NCBI GenBank assembly: GCA_963809385.1
Contig: CAWEJL010000004.1
Span: 186,001-250,000, forward strand
DNA: 64,000 bases
Origin: JAKAIY01 sp963809385
Lineage (GTDB): Bacteria; Chloroflexota; Ktedonobacteria; Ktedonobacterales; JADMIN01
Direction: 5' to 3'
The first letter of the stretch is position 1. Each line of letters opens with the position of its first letter. The notes beneath the pieces are model-generated. The model saw only the letters and a program-made list of their open reading frames with translations. It had not been told where the DNA came from and ran no database searches. This document shows, one piece after another, positions 29,034-37,526 of the stretch. Made by a program: the position numbers and the translations under genes.

Positions 29034-29116
29034 CGTGAAGCCTCCCGTGGTCGCTCGTCGAGCCGGACAGCGCTTTACCCGTATATCCGGGCCACTGGCC
29101 GCGCTCGCCAGCCATC

Positions 29117-29794
29117 TCATGGCTCCTCGATCTCGTCCAGCGAGACCAGCCCGTTCTTCAGCGCGTAGATCACCGCCTGCGTCCGGTGCGCCAGCTGGAG
29201 CTTGCTCAGGATGTTGCCGACGTGCGTCTTCACCGTCTCATCGGTGACCACCAGCGCCTCGGAGATCTCGTGATTCGTCCGTCCATGCGCGAGCTGGCGC
29301 AGCACCTCCCGCTCGCGCTCCGTCAGCGCCGCGCCCATCCGTTCGCGCGCCTTCTCGCGCGTCAGCTCCTGCAGGAGCGCCGCCGCCACCGCCGAGCCCA
29401 GCAGCGTCCGCCCACGCGCCGCCGCCCGGATCGCCTCCAATAGCGCCTGCGGGTCGGCGTCCTTGCGCACATAGCCCAGCGCGCCAGCGCGCAGCGCCGC
29501 GACGACCGCCGCATCCTCCGTCGCGCTCGTCAGCGCCACCACCTGCGTATGCGGCGAGAGCGCCCGCGCCCGCCGCGTAGTCTCGACGCCGTCTATCCCA
29601 CCCGGCATCAGCAGGTCCATCACCAGCACATCCGGCAGCCAGCCTTCGAGCGATTCGAGCGCCTCCTCGCCGCTCGACGCCTCGCCCACGACCACCAGAT
29701 CAGCGAACGACTCCAGAAATGTCCGCAGCCCGCGCCGCACGACCGCGTGATCGTCCACCAGCGCCACTCGCACGCGCTCGCTCTCCGCCGTCAT
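29117..29794 (-). CDS. NarL/FixJ-type response regulator
   Basis: 225 residues: receiver domain (VRVALVDDHAVVRRGLRTFL; phospho-acceptor Asp60 in VLVMDLLMPG; Thr in VALTSATED; Lys in YVRKDADPQ) and a LuxR-type DNA-binding domain (about 155-218) with LTEREREVLRQLAHGRTNHE and VKTHVGNILSKLQLAHRTQA. Its start overlaps the end of the kinase gene (ATGA at 29791-29794), so the pair is translationally coupled. Target genes are not evident; the MFS gene upstream in the same direction may be functionally linked. Confidence 0.93.
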   Translation of the reverse strand: MTAESERVRVALVDDHAVVRRGLRTFLESFADLVVVGEASSGEEALESLEGWLPDVLVMDLLMPGGIDGVETTRRARALSPHTQVVALTSATEDAAVVAALRAGALGYVRKDADPQALLEAIRAAARGRTLLGSAVAAALLQELTREKARERMGAALTEREREVLRQLAHGRTNHEISEALVVTDETVKTHVGNILSKLQLAHRTQAVIYALKNGLVSLDEIEEP

Positions 29795-31530
29795 GCCCGC
29801 GCCTCGCTTCCCATCGCGCCCGCCAGCGTCCGCCGCCAGCGCCAGGTCTGCCAGGTCTCCACCCCGTTGAACGCGATCATCAAGCCCAGCAGCGCGATGC
29901 TAGCGGTATCGCTCCACTGACCCGGCGTGCGTGGCGGCAGCGCTGGCGTCCAGCCTCCAAAGAGCAGACCCAGGATGATGATGACGCTGATGACACCCCA
30001 CATGCCGAGCGTCTCGCGCCAGCGCCGTTCGATGCTCCACTGGCGTTGCGCCAAGGGCAGGATACGATACCAACGCTCCGACGCGCGCCGCCAGCGCTCC
30101 CAGTTCCAATAGCCCAGCGCCAACAGCGCCACCACCGCTAGCGCCGCGACCCACTCCGCCACGCCCGGCGCCCAGTCCGGCGGCGGGCTGACCGGCAAGT
30201 ATCCAGCACAAAGCGCCAGCCCGAAGAGCAGCCAGGCCAGCGACTCGCGGTCACCACGGCGCTGCGCCAGCTCCGGCTCGCTGCCGGCGCCTGCCAGCCG
30301 CGCCACCTCGTTCAGCGCCGCGCGCCCCAGCGCTCCAGCCAGGCTCGCCAGCGCGAAGCCCGCCGCCACCATCCAGAACGGCAGGCCAAGTAGCAGCAAC
30401 AGGAACGCAACGCGCAGAATGTTGTCTGTCCACTGTCGCCACCAGGCGCCACGACTCAGCGCCGCATCCAGCGCTATCTGCCGCGCCAGTTCCTCCGGAG
30501 CGATCACGCGTGGCGGCTCCGCCAGCGGCAGACGGACGCGCGCCACCGTCCCCTGACCCGGCGCGCTTTCGATCTCCGCCGTCCCGCCCAGCGCCCGCGC
30601 TCGCTCGCGCAGGTTGTTCAGCCCCATGCCGCCGGGAGCCGCCACCACGTCGAACCCCTGGCCGTCGTCACGCACCTCCAGCGCCATCTCGCCGCCCTGC
30701 CGCTCCAGCCGCAGCGCGACATGCCGCGCGCGGGCGTGCCGCGCCACGTTCGCCAGCGCCTCCTGCGCCATGCGGAATAGCTCCTCCTGCGCGCGCGGCG
30801 GTAGACGGTCCGCGGGCGGCAGCTCGCCGACCGTCACCGACACCTCGGCGCCCGTCCGGTATCCCAGCGCCGTGAGCTGATCGCGCAACGCCTCCACCAG
30901 CCCGACATTCTCCAGCGGCGCGGGACGCAACTGTTGCAGCAGCGCCGTCATCTCCGCCTGCGCCGCCCGCGCGCCCACCTGGATGTCATCCAGCGCGCTG
31001 AGCGCGCCTCCCGCGTCCGCCCCGGCCCGCGCCCGCGCCGCCGCCGCGCTGACATCTATGCTGAAGAGCTGCTGCTTGATCGAGTCGTGGAGCTCGCGCG
31101 CCAACCGGTTGCGCTCCTCACGCGCCGCCGCTTCGCCCACCTGTCGCATCAGCTCCTCGTGATACGCCTCCGCCTGACGCTCACGCTCTACCACGCCCGT
31201 CATCCGCGCGCTGACCGCCACCACTCGCGCCAGGAGTCCCTCCAGCGGCCACACGCGCGCAGGAATGGATGGAGCCTCACCGCGCGCCAGCCTTTCCAGC
31301 GTCGCGTCCAACTCGCCCAGCCGCGCCAGCAGCGGCAGCGAGAACGTCAGGCCAGCGAGGATGGCGGCGCCCGCGCTCATAGCGAGCAGCGTGGGCAGGG
31401 AGACGCTCAGACGCGCGAGCCACAGCGCCAGCCCGGCGCCCGCCACGCCCGCCACGCCGGATCCCAGCCCTATCAGGATAACCGCCGTCCCTGGCGTATG
31501 ACTGATGCGCAAGCCGCTGACAGGTCTCAT
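29791..31530 (-). CDS. Sensor histidine kinase, HisKA_3 type, with C-terminal membrane domain
   Basis: 579 residues. Two N-terminal membrane helices (about 15-70), a linker resembling HAMP, then the dimerisation helix EERNRLARELHDSIKQQLFS with phospho-His148, and the ATPase domain with DDGQGFDVVAAPGGMGLNNL. Unusually, the ATPase domain is followed by about 220 residues with several further membrane helices (LLLLLGLPFWMVAAGFALAS, VAALAVVALLALGYWN), so the catalytic core lies between two membrane modules. AGGGG lies six bases before ATG 31530. Phosphorylates the downstream NarL-type regulator; the signal is unknown. Confidence 0.9.
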   Translation of the reverse strand: MRPVSGLRISHTPGTAVILIGLGSGVAGVAGAGLALWLARLSVSLPTLLAMSAGAAILAGLTFSLPLLARLGELDATLERLARGEAPSIPARVWPLEGLLARVVAVSARMTGVVERERQAEAYHEELMRQVGEAAAREERNRLARELHDSIKQQLFSIDVSAAAARARAGADAGGALSALDDIQVGARAAQAEMTALLQQLRPAPLENVGLVEALRDQLTALGYRTGAEVSVTVGELPPADRLPPRAQEELFRMAQEALANVARHARARHVALRLERQGGEMALEVRDDGQGFDVVAAPGGMGLNNLRERARALGGTAEIESAPGQGTVARVRLPLAEPPRVIAPEELARQIALDAALSRGAWWRQWTDNILRVAFLLLLLGLPFWMVAAGFALASLAGALGRAALNEVARLAGAGSEPELAQRRGDRESLAWLLFGLALCAGYLPVSPPPDWAPGVAEWVAALAVVALLALGYWNWERWRRASERWYRILPLAQRQWSIERRWRETLGMWGVISVIIILGLLFGGWTPALPPRTPGQWSDTASIALLGLMIAFNGVETWQTWRWRRTLAGAMGSEARA

Positions 31531-31552
31531 GGAGCGCCCCTTACGTCATCCC

Positions 31553-32923
31553 TTACGACGCGCGCCGGTCGCGCGGATCGGCGCCGCGCAGGCCAATCAT
31601 CGCGTAGACGCCACTCACCAGAATCAGCGCGCCCGCTGCGCAATATATTGTATCCACCGGCCCAAACGTCATGCCAAGCGCGCGCGCCGAGAAGTCGCGC
31701 AGCGTCCCACTATCGAGATACCCGGCGAGCGCCGCCCCCGCCAGCGTGGCCCCTACGCCAATCGGCGTAATCAGCGACGAGACGCGGCCAATCAGCCGCT
31801 CCGGCGTCTCGCGCAGCAGCAGCGGCCCACCGGCGACATCCAGCGCGGCGAGCGGCGCGCCGGTGAAGAAGAGCAGCGTGGCCGCCGCCGCAAAGCTATC
31901 GAGCCGGGCGTAGACGATCACCAGCGCGCCGAGCGCGACGGTCGAGAGACAGAGCGTGCGCGCCAGCCCGACGCGCTGCGCCAGCGCGCCCGCGAGCACG
32001 GCCCCCGCGATCAGACCAAGACCCAGCGCCGTATTGAGCAGCCCGTACAACTCGAGCGGTGTATGCAGATTATGCGTTGTGAAAAACACATCCAGCGCGT
32101 TCAGCGCCCCCGCGCCGAGCATGGCGATCCCCGTGACCAGCGCGAGGACACGCAGTATGCGCGACTGGAACAGGTAGGCGATGCCCTCGCGCATCTCCTG
32201 AGCGAGGCTTCCGCGCGCCTCCGTCGCGGCGGCTTCGCTAGCGCCACCGGGGCTGACGCGCAGCGCCGCCAGCATGGCGAAGGCGATAGCGAACGACGCC
32301 GCGTTGATCAGCAGCGCCCATTCTGCGCCAAACGCGATCGTCAGCGGCGCCGCGATGGCTGGGCCAACCAGCATCGCCAGGCTCACCGACCCCTGCAGGA
32401 ATCCCATCGCGCGCGGGCGCGCGGGCTCGCTGACGATCATGCCGATCAGCGCCAGCGAGGCGGGCCGCGTGAACTGGCTGATGATAGCCAGCAGCGCAAC
32501 GGCGCCATAGATGACGCCGAGCGTCCAGGGGACCGACCGGGACGCGCCCGCAAGCGGGCCAACGTTAGCGAGGCCTGTAGCCAGCCCCAGCCCCAGCGCG
32601 ACGAGCGCGCTGAGCGCGGCGCCCGCGAGCGTAACGGTGCGCTTGCCCATGCGGTCCACGAGTGCGCCCGCCACAGGCGCGACAAGTATCGCTGGAGCCG
32701 CGGCCGCAATGAAGACGCCGCTGACCGCAAGCGGCGCCCAGACCTGCCCGCGCGCGATGACGGCGGCGATCCAGACGACGAGCGTGGTGTTGAAGATGAA
32801 GTCACCAAGGATAGAGACCGTCTCTCCAGTCCATAGCAGCACGAAATTACGGTTGACGAAAAATCCCTCACGTGGCGCGATCTGTGGCTCTGATACCTGA
32901 TTGGATGGCGCGATGGCGTTCAT
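31553..32923 (-). CDS. MFS transporter
   Basis: 456 residues with about 12 hydrophobic helices. N-terminal RNFVLLWTGETVSILGDFIF and the loop DRMGKRTVTLAGAALSAL match the MFS_3/enterobactin-exporter-like group (LWxGQxxSxLGD..., D-R-x-G-R-R). Most relatives export drugs or siderophores; the substrate here is unknown. GGAGG lies six bases before ATG 32923. It lies 22 bases upstream of the histidine kinase in the same direction, so the three genes may form one operon. Confidence 0.88.
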   Translation of the reverse strand: MNAIAPSNQVSEPQIAPREGFFVNRNFVLLWTGETVSILGDFIFNTTLVVWIAAVIARGQVWAPLAVSGVFIAAAAPAILVAPVAGALVDRMGKRTVTLAGAALSALVALGLGLATGLANVGPLAGASRSVPWTLGVIYGAVALLAIISQFTRPASLALIGMIVSEPARPRAMGFLQGSVSLAMLVGPAIAAPLTIAFGAEWALLINAASFAIAFAMLAALRVSPGGASEAAATEARGSLAQEMREGIAYLFQSRILRVLALVTGIAMLGAGALNALDVFFTTHNLHTPLELYGLLNTALGLGLIAGAVLAGALAQRVGLARTLCLSTVALGALVIVYARLDSFAAAATLLFFTGAPLAALDVAGGPLLLRETPERLIGRVSSLITPIGVGATLAGAALAGYLDSGTLRDFSARALGMTFGPVDTIYCAAGALILVSGVYAMIGLRGADPRDRRAS

Positions 32924-32995
32924 ATAACGCCTCCTTTCCGCTCCTCAGTGTAGAAGCCACACGCACGCGCGCCATCGCCCGTCAGAGTGGAAGCG

Positions 32996-33015
32996 TTCTC
33001 CCCCGAACGGGGGAA
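32996..33015. promoter_or_regulatory. Inverted repeat upstream of the MFS gene
   Basis: TTCTCCCCCGAACGGGGGAA is a nearly perfect dyad about 75 bases upstream of the MFS start, in the divergent region facing a GNAT gene. It may be an operator or the stem of a short hairpin. Confidence 0.4.
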
Positions 33016-33177
33016 GCGCGCGCCTTTTTGCCATCTTTTCGATCATGGGGGCAAGCGGCGCGAACTGCGCCGTTTTGTGACGCAAACACTTGACAGATAC
33101 GCTTCAAACCCGCACACTAGGCGAGCAAGATAGCGTCAGCGTGGCCAGACGGGATGTTTGATGAGGAGGCGGAAAGG

Positions 33178-33738
33178 ATGACTGAGCCACACAACGGCAT
33201 CCATCATGTCCAGCATGAGCGGATTGAGTTGGTCACACCCACACTCGACCTCCAGGACGCCTGTCGCGCTTGTGAAGACGCCTTCGCCACCCTGAACGAG
33301 GTCTTCCTTGGCCAGTCCGCGAACGACTGGCCCGCCTTCGTCCACAGATGCGCCGAAGAGGCCGCCGGTCATCCCGCCGCGCCCAACCGTGTCCCCCAGA
33401 GCGTCTTCATCCTCACCCGCATCGCGCCGGATGGCAGCCACGTCGCGCTCGGCGTCAGCAAGCTCCGCCACTCGCTCACCCCCGCGCTGGAAGACGCCGG
33501 CGGCAACATCGGCTATCGCATCCGCCCTGACGAGCGCGGCAAGGGCTACGGAACGCAGATCCTCGCCCTCACCCTCCCGCACGCTCGCGCTCTCGGCCTC
33601 GCGCGTGTCCTGCTTACCTGCGACTCAGACAACATCCGCTCCGCTCGCGTCATCATGGCGAATGGCGGTGTCCTCACCAGCGAAGGCCACTCACCCTTGC
33701 GCGGCGCTCGCGTCTGCCGCTACTGGATCGCCCTTTGA
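33178..33738 (+). CDS. GNAT-family N-acetyltransferase
   Basis: 186 residues from ATG 33178 (GAGGAGG and GGAAAGG upstream; an earlier in-frame ATG at 33154 has no better site). The acetyl-CoA binding motif A is IGYRIRPDERGKGYGTQILA (R-G-x-G-x-G/A), followed by ALGLARVLLTCDSDNIRSAR and MANGGV, typical of the YdfB/RimL-like GNAT group that contains Asn-x-x-S-x-R. TTGACA at 33090-33095 may be its -35 box. Its stop overlaps the next gene region closely, suggesting co-transcription with the ADP-ribosylglycohydrolase. Confidence 0.9.
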   Translation: MTEPHNGIHHVQHERIELVTPTLDLQDACRACEDAFATLNEVFLGQSANDWPAFVHRCAEEAAGHPAAPNRVPQSVFILTRIAPDGSHVALGVSKLRHSLTPALEDAGGNIGYRIRPDERGKGYGTQILALTLPHARALGLARVLLTCDSDNIRSARVIMANGGVLTSEGHSPLRGARVCRYWIAL

Positions 33739-33761
33739 CTCCCACTGGAGGCCATCACCAC

Positions 33762-34718
33762 ATGCCAGCGCCCACTTCCCCCGACTTCCCCGCCCGTATC
33801 GATGGCGGCCTGCTCGGCCTGCTCGTAGGCGACGCCCTCGGTGTCCCGTATGAATTCCACTCGCCCCACGACATCCCGCCGCTCTCTCAGATCGAATACG
33901 CCTCGCCGCCGGGCTACGACCGCGCGCACCCCCAGACCCCGCCCGGAACATGGTCCGACGATGGCGCAATGGCGCTGGCGCTGCTGGCCTCCTTGCTCGA
34001 TCGCGGCGCGCTCGACCCCGACGACCTCGCCCTCCGCTTCCTCGCCTGGCGCGACGAGGGCGAGTACGCTGTGGGCGCCCGTGTCTTCGACATCGGCATT
34101 CAGACCAGTCAGGCCCTCAGCGCTCTCAAGCGCGGCGTTCCCCCGCTCAACGCCGGATCGACCGAAGAGCGCGCCCTCGGCAACGGCTCGCTGATGCGCG
34201 TCCTGCCCCTCACCCTCTGGAGCAACGACCCCGACGCGACCCTCATCGCGGACGCCATGAACCAGTCCCGGCTGACACACGGCCATCTCCGCGCCCAGAT
34301 TTGCTGCGCCCTCTACTGCCTCTGGGCGCGTCGCACCCTCGAAGACCACCCCACCCCGTGGCAGAGCGCCGCCGCCACGCTCCGCGACCTGTGGCCCGAA
34401 TCCAGCCCGGAGCGCGCCGAGCTTGAATTTCACATCCGCCCCGACGACGCGCCCGAAGGCCAGGGCAGTGGCTACGTCGTGGATACGCTGCGCTCCGCCC
34501 GCTGGGCTATCGAGACCACAGAGAGCTACGAGGACGCCGTCCGCGCCGCCATCGCGCTCGGCCACGACACCGACACGACCGCCTGCGTCGCCGGTGGAAT
34601 CGCCGGACTGCGCTACGGCGTCGCCAGCATCCCAGCCCGCTGGCGCGACGCCCTGCGCGGCCAGGAAATCCTCGCCCCGCTGCGTGATGCGCTGCTCGCT
34701 CGCCACCAGACCAGCTAG
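33762..34718 (+). CDS. ADP-ribosylglycohydrolase family protein
   Basis: 318 residues. The family motifs are GLLGLLVGDALGVPYEFHSP, TWSDDGAMALALLASLLDRG (metal-binding T-x-x-D-D, here W-S-D-D), ERALGNGSLMRVLPL and AIALGHDTDTTACVAGGIAG, whose second D-x-D-T binds the second magnesium. The family removes ADP-ribose from proteins or small molecules, as in DraG. ATG 33762 with GGAGG upstream was chosen; the frame opens 27 bases earlier at a TTG overlapping the previous stop. Its 3' end overlaps the convergent formyltransferase by four bases. Confidence 0.92.
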   Translation: MPAPTSPDFPARIDGGLLGLLVGDALGVPYEFHSPHDIPPLSQIEYASPPGYDRAHPQTPPGTWSDDGAMALALLASLLDRGALDPDDLALRFLAWRDEGEYAVGARVFDIGIQTSQALSALKRGVPPLNAGSTEERALGNGSLMRVLPLTLWSNDPDATLIADAMNQSRLTHGHLRAQICCALYCLWARRTLEDHPTPWQSAAATLRDLWPESSPERAELEFHIRPDDAPEGQGSGYVVDTLRSARWAIETTESYEDAVRAAIALGHDTDTTACVAGGIAGLRYGVASIPARWRDALRGQEILAPLRDALLARHQTS

Positions 34719-35689
34719 GGCAGCGCCTCAACCCGGCAGACGAGGTCGCCGTTCGCGCAGGCCATCACAAGTAGCCCGTGCTTTACTCGCCACGCTTCAT
34801 CCATTTGGCTTTGCGGTGTATACAGCAGCGGCTCGATCAGCCGGAACCGCGCCCCATCGCGCGCCACGAGCGTGATGGGGACGCCGCGGCCCACTACCCC
34901 GCGCGCGAAGGCATACGCCCGTCGCGCCTCCCAGCCTGCGGGGATCACATAGTCCTCTTGCTCTGGCCACGAATGGTAGCTCGCCAGCGCCTCGTCCTGC
35001 GGCTGCGGCGTCAGCGCTCCCGCCGCCAAGCCCGCCAGCGCCTCCACCAGCAGCTTCCCCGCTAGCCTTCCCAGCACCACCTCCAATGATGTCTCCGGCA
35101 TGCCCTCTGTGAGCGTCACGCGCCGCTGCGCCAGGATTGGCCCCGTATCCAGCCCGGCGTCCATCAGGTGGATCGTCACGCCCGTCTCGCGCGCGCCGGC
35201 GTGGAACGTCCAGAAGAGCGGGTCTGGCCCGCGATTCTCTGGCAGCAGAGACGGATGCGCGTTGAGCGCGCCCAGCCGGGGCAGCGCCAGGATCGCGGGC
35301 GGCAGCCGCCGCGTGAAGCACGCCACGCAGATCGCGTCCGGCTCGAGCGCCGCCAGCGCCGCCACCGTCCGCGCGTCTCCCAGCCGCCATACGCTATACA
35401 GCGGCGCCCCGACCGACGCCGCGATGTCACGCATGCTGCGGCCCGTCTCGCCTCCAGCCCCCACCAGCGGCAGCCCCCGTCGCGCCGCGCCGCTCGCCGC
35501 CCAGCGCGACGGCTCCAGCCGCGTGAAGGGCTCATCCTCCGCCACGCCCGCCAATGTCTCCGCCGGCGCCGGTTCGACCGCCGCGCGCAGGTCCACGCCC
35601 GCGCGCAGCAGCGCCTCTAGCGGCGCGCGCGAAAACCCGCCGCCCATGCCGAAAAACACCACCCGAAGGTTTCGCGACGCCACATTCAT
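34715..35689 (-). CDS. Formyltransferase-family protein (Formyl_trans_N)
   Basis: About 324 residues. ALNAHPSLLPENRGPDPLFW is the catalytic block of 10-formyltetrahydrofolate-dependent transferases (N-x-H-x-S-L-L-P-x-x-R-G), followed by GVTIHLMDAGLDTGPILAQ with the catalytic Asp. It therefore belongs with methionyl-tRNA formyltransferase-like enzymes, but the N-terminal region (FFGMGGGFSRAPLEALL) and the C-terminus differ from classical Fmt, so the acceptor is uncertain; sugar-nucleotide or amine formylation is possible. ATG 35689 is assumed (TTG 35698 is in frame). Divergent from the ATP-grasp gene. Confidence 0.82.
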   Translation of the reverse strand: MNVASRNLRVVFFGMGGGFSRAPLEALLRAGVDLRAAVEPAPAETLAGVAEDEPFTRLEPSRWAASGAARRGLPLVGAGGETGRSMRDIAASVGAPLYSVWRLGDARTVAALAALEPDAICVACFTRRLPPAILALPRLGALNAHPSLLPENRGPDPLFWTFHAGARETGVTIHLMDAGLDTGPILAQRRVTLTEGMPETSLEVVLGRLAGKLLVEALAGLAAGALTPQPQDEALASYHSWPEQEDYVIPAGWEARRAYAFARGVVGRGVPITLVARDGARFRLIEPLLYTPQSQMDEAWRVKHGLLVMACANGDLVCRVEALP

Positions 35690-35724
35690 GATAGACAACT
35701 TTCTCGCAGAACCATGACAATGGA

Positions 35725-35753
35725 TTGACTATCACCCGTAACAGATGTATACT
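35725..35753 (+). promoter_or_regulatory. Strong sigma-70-like promoter for the ATP-grasp/peptide unit
   Basis: TTGACT at 35725-35730 and TATACT at 35748-35753 are separated by exactly 17 bases in an A+T-rich island between divergent genes, about 50 bases before the ATP-grasp ATG. It is among the best-matching promoters in the window. Confidence 0.75.
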
Positions 35754-35803
35754 CACCACTACTTGTAGTAGATGAATCCACTGTCACGATTTTAATAGGT
35801 GGC

Positions 35804-36817
35804 ATGCGATTGACACGATCATCCACGCTCATCATCACATCATCAACTGATGGGGCGCATGTTGAGGCCGTACAAAAGGAACTCGACGCGCGCTCTCATC
35901 GCACGCTCCGGGTTGATACGGACCGGTTTGGGCTGGATTGGACGCTCACCATCGAGCAGAGTCCCCAGAAGTGTATCGCATCCATTCACACGGCCACGGA
36001 AGAGTGGTCGCTCACGCCCGACACGATTGCGTCCATCTGGCTACGAAAGCCACTTCTCGCTGATTTCGAGAAGCAACTCACGCTTTCCACCCAGGCCGCC
36101 CAATTCGCGAGCGATGAATGGACCGCCACGCTGAACGGACTGTACCAGGTCCTCTCCGCGCAAGGTATTTTCTGGGTTTCTGATCCCGCTCACATCGCCT
36201 CCGCGTCGCACAAGCCATTCCAACTCATGCTGGCGCGAGAGCTCGGATGGAACATTCCCCGGACTGTGATAACCAGTGACCCAGATCGGGCGCGTCGGTT
36301 CTGGCATGAGATGAGGGGTCATATCATCGCCAAGCCCATTGGGCGGGGCTGGATTCGCGACACGGACGATCACGACCGGTTCCATTTCATCATGACCAAC
36401 GAGGTCCCATCGCCGCGTGATATGGAGCAGGTTCGCGTCTCTCCCGTCATTTTTCAGGAGAATATCCCGAAAGACTACGAGGTGCGCGTTACCGTCGTCG
36501 GGCAGGCGGTCTGGAGCGCAAAGATCGAGAGCCAGAAGAGCGAGCGCGCACGTGTTGACTGGCGCCGCTATGACCTCGCGCATACCCCACATAGCCCAAC
36601 CCGCCTGCCCGATGACGTCGAGCGGCGATGTGTGGCGCTCGTCCAGCGCTGCGGCCTGCAGTATGGAGCCATTGACCTCATCAGAACGCCTGATGGCGAA
36701 TATGTCTTCTTGGAAATCAACCCAGTCGGTCAGTATCTCTGGATCGAGACACTGACTGGCATGCCCATCTCCGCTTCAATCGCCCGTTTGCTCGCGGGGC
36801 AGGACCCAGCGCTCTAA
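35804..36817 (+). CDS. MvdD-type ATP-grasp ligase (candidate graspetide maturase)
   Basis: 337 residues, the usual length of MvdD/MvdC/TgnB-like RiPP ligases. Near the N-terminus the sequence SIWLRKPLLADFE matches the W-x-R-R/K-P motif of this group. ATP-grasp features follow: HIIAKPIGRGWI (ATP-binding strand), VIFQENIPKDYEVRVTVVG (hinge and R-V motif), and YGAIDLIRTPDGEYVFLEIN then PVGQYLWIETLTG, with the magnesium-binding D-x-x...E-x-N triad. Such enzymes form omega-ester or omega-amide bonds between side chains of a precursor peptide. The gene directly precedes a 55-codon peptide gene and shares its promoter and terminator. Confidence 0.88.
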   Translation: MRLTRSSTLIITSSTDGAHVEAVQKELDARSHRTLRVDTDRFGLDWTLTIEQSPQKCIASIHTATEEWSLTPDTIASIWLRKPLLADFEKQLTLSTQAAQFASDEWTATLNGLYQVLSAQGIFWVSDPAHIASASHKPFQLMLARELGWNIPRTVITSDPDRARRFWHEMRGHIIAKPIGRGWIRDTDDHDRFHFIMTNEVPSPRDMEQVRVSPVIFQENIPKDYEVRVTVVGQAVWSAKIESQKSERARVDWRRYDLAHTPHSPTRLPDDVERRCVALVQRCGLQYGAIDLIRTPDGEYVFLEINPVGQYLWIETLTGMPISASIARLLAGQDPAL

Positions 36818-36848
36818 GATATACGTTTGCGCAGAGTTGGAGGAACAG

Positions 36849-37016
36849 ATGAACGACGACAACCACACCCCTACCCAGAAGCAATCCACCGAGCCATTTC
36901 TCTTCCAGTTTCTTGAGAGCGACACCCGGCCCCAGGATATGGTGGGAACATTGAGCGGCGGCCCTGAGGATCCCCGCCCCCCAGAGCCTTCCCGCAAGAC
37001 CCCTTTGGGCGACTGA
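36849..37016 (+). CDS. Putative graspetide precursor peptide
   Basis: 55 residues, starting at ATG 36849 with GGAGG (36838-36842) six bases upstream, 31 bases after the ATP-grasp stop. Residues 16-23 read PFLFQFLE, matching six of eight positions of the PFFARFLE helix by which microviridin-type leaders bind MvdD/MvdC. The following 30 residues are rich in Asp/Glu (D30, E40, D41, E46, D55) and Ser/Thr/Lys (T34, S36, S48, K50, T51), the side chains joined in graspetides. The core does not match the classical T-x-K-Y-P-S-D sequence, so the ring pattern would be new. Assignment rests on leader motif, size and neighbour. Confidence 0.65.
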   Translation: MNDDNHTPTQKQSTEPFLFQFLESDTRPQDMVGTLSGGPEDPRPPEPSRKTPLGD

Positions 37017-37047
37017 GCGTCTGACTATGGCCCCGCGAGCAATTCTC

Positions 37048-37093
37048 ACGCGCCGGATGAGGGAGAGCAATCCCTCACTCCGGCGCGTTTCTT
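37048..37093 (+). terminator. Strong terminator after the peptide gene
   Basis: ACGCGCCGGA-T-GAGGGA pairs with TCCCTCA-CTCCGGCGCGT around GAGCAA, followed by TTTCTT. It closes the two-gene ATP-grasp unit 32 bases past the peptide stop. Confidence 0.75.
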
Positions 37094-37526
37094 GGGATCA
37101 CCGCAACGCCTTACACCGCGCGGTGAACCAACGTCCATCACCCTTCGTATCGATTGTGATCAACACTGGATGTCCTCTCGGATGGCCATGGCGTTGATTG
37201 GGTGGATCGCCAAGCCAAATCATTGGGCGCTCACATGGATGGAGTCGCGCTGTGAGCGCGCATGCGCCCATGCGCCCATGCGTCCATGCGCCAGTCCAGC
37301 GCCTCGCCGTCACTCCAGCATTTTCCTTAGGGTTAGCTGTATGTTCGCGAATTATGGGCAGCCCCAAACACTGCCCGTCCCATCCGGCGCGCACGGTGGG
37401 CGCCGGGTGCTATACTACCCCCTAAGCGGACGCGGCGAACAGGAGCCAGTAGCGCGCGATCCCTGGGGGACGCGCCGCCGCGAGTACCCCCGCGCTGTCA
37501 GGGAGCCTGGAGGGGCGGCGCAGCAT
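37094..37526. other. Intergenic region upstream of the PAC2 gene
   Basis: About 430 bases. It holds a short run of catgcgccc-like repeats (37258-37295) and GGAGGGG (37509-37515) upstream of the PAC2 ATG. No conserved frame or clear promoter was recognised. Confidence 0.4.

Noticed and set aside
33178..35689. GNAT, ADP-ribosylglycohydrolase and formyltransferase as parts of the graspetide cluster
   Set aside because: They are separated by strand changes and a private promoter, and each has normal housekeeping relatives; the GNAT is not of the MvdB type as far as I can see.
37258..37295. Possible CRISPR-like short repeats (catgcgccc)
   Set aside because: Units are about 10 bases with no spacers of constant length and no cas genes; it is a simple repeat.
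37092..37526. 145-residue N-terminal extension of the PAC2 protein
   Set aside because: The extension is low in complexity, overlaps the upstream terminator and lies outside the PAC2 domain.
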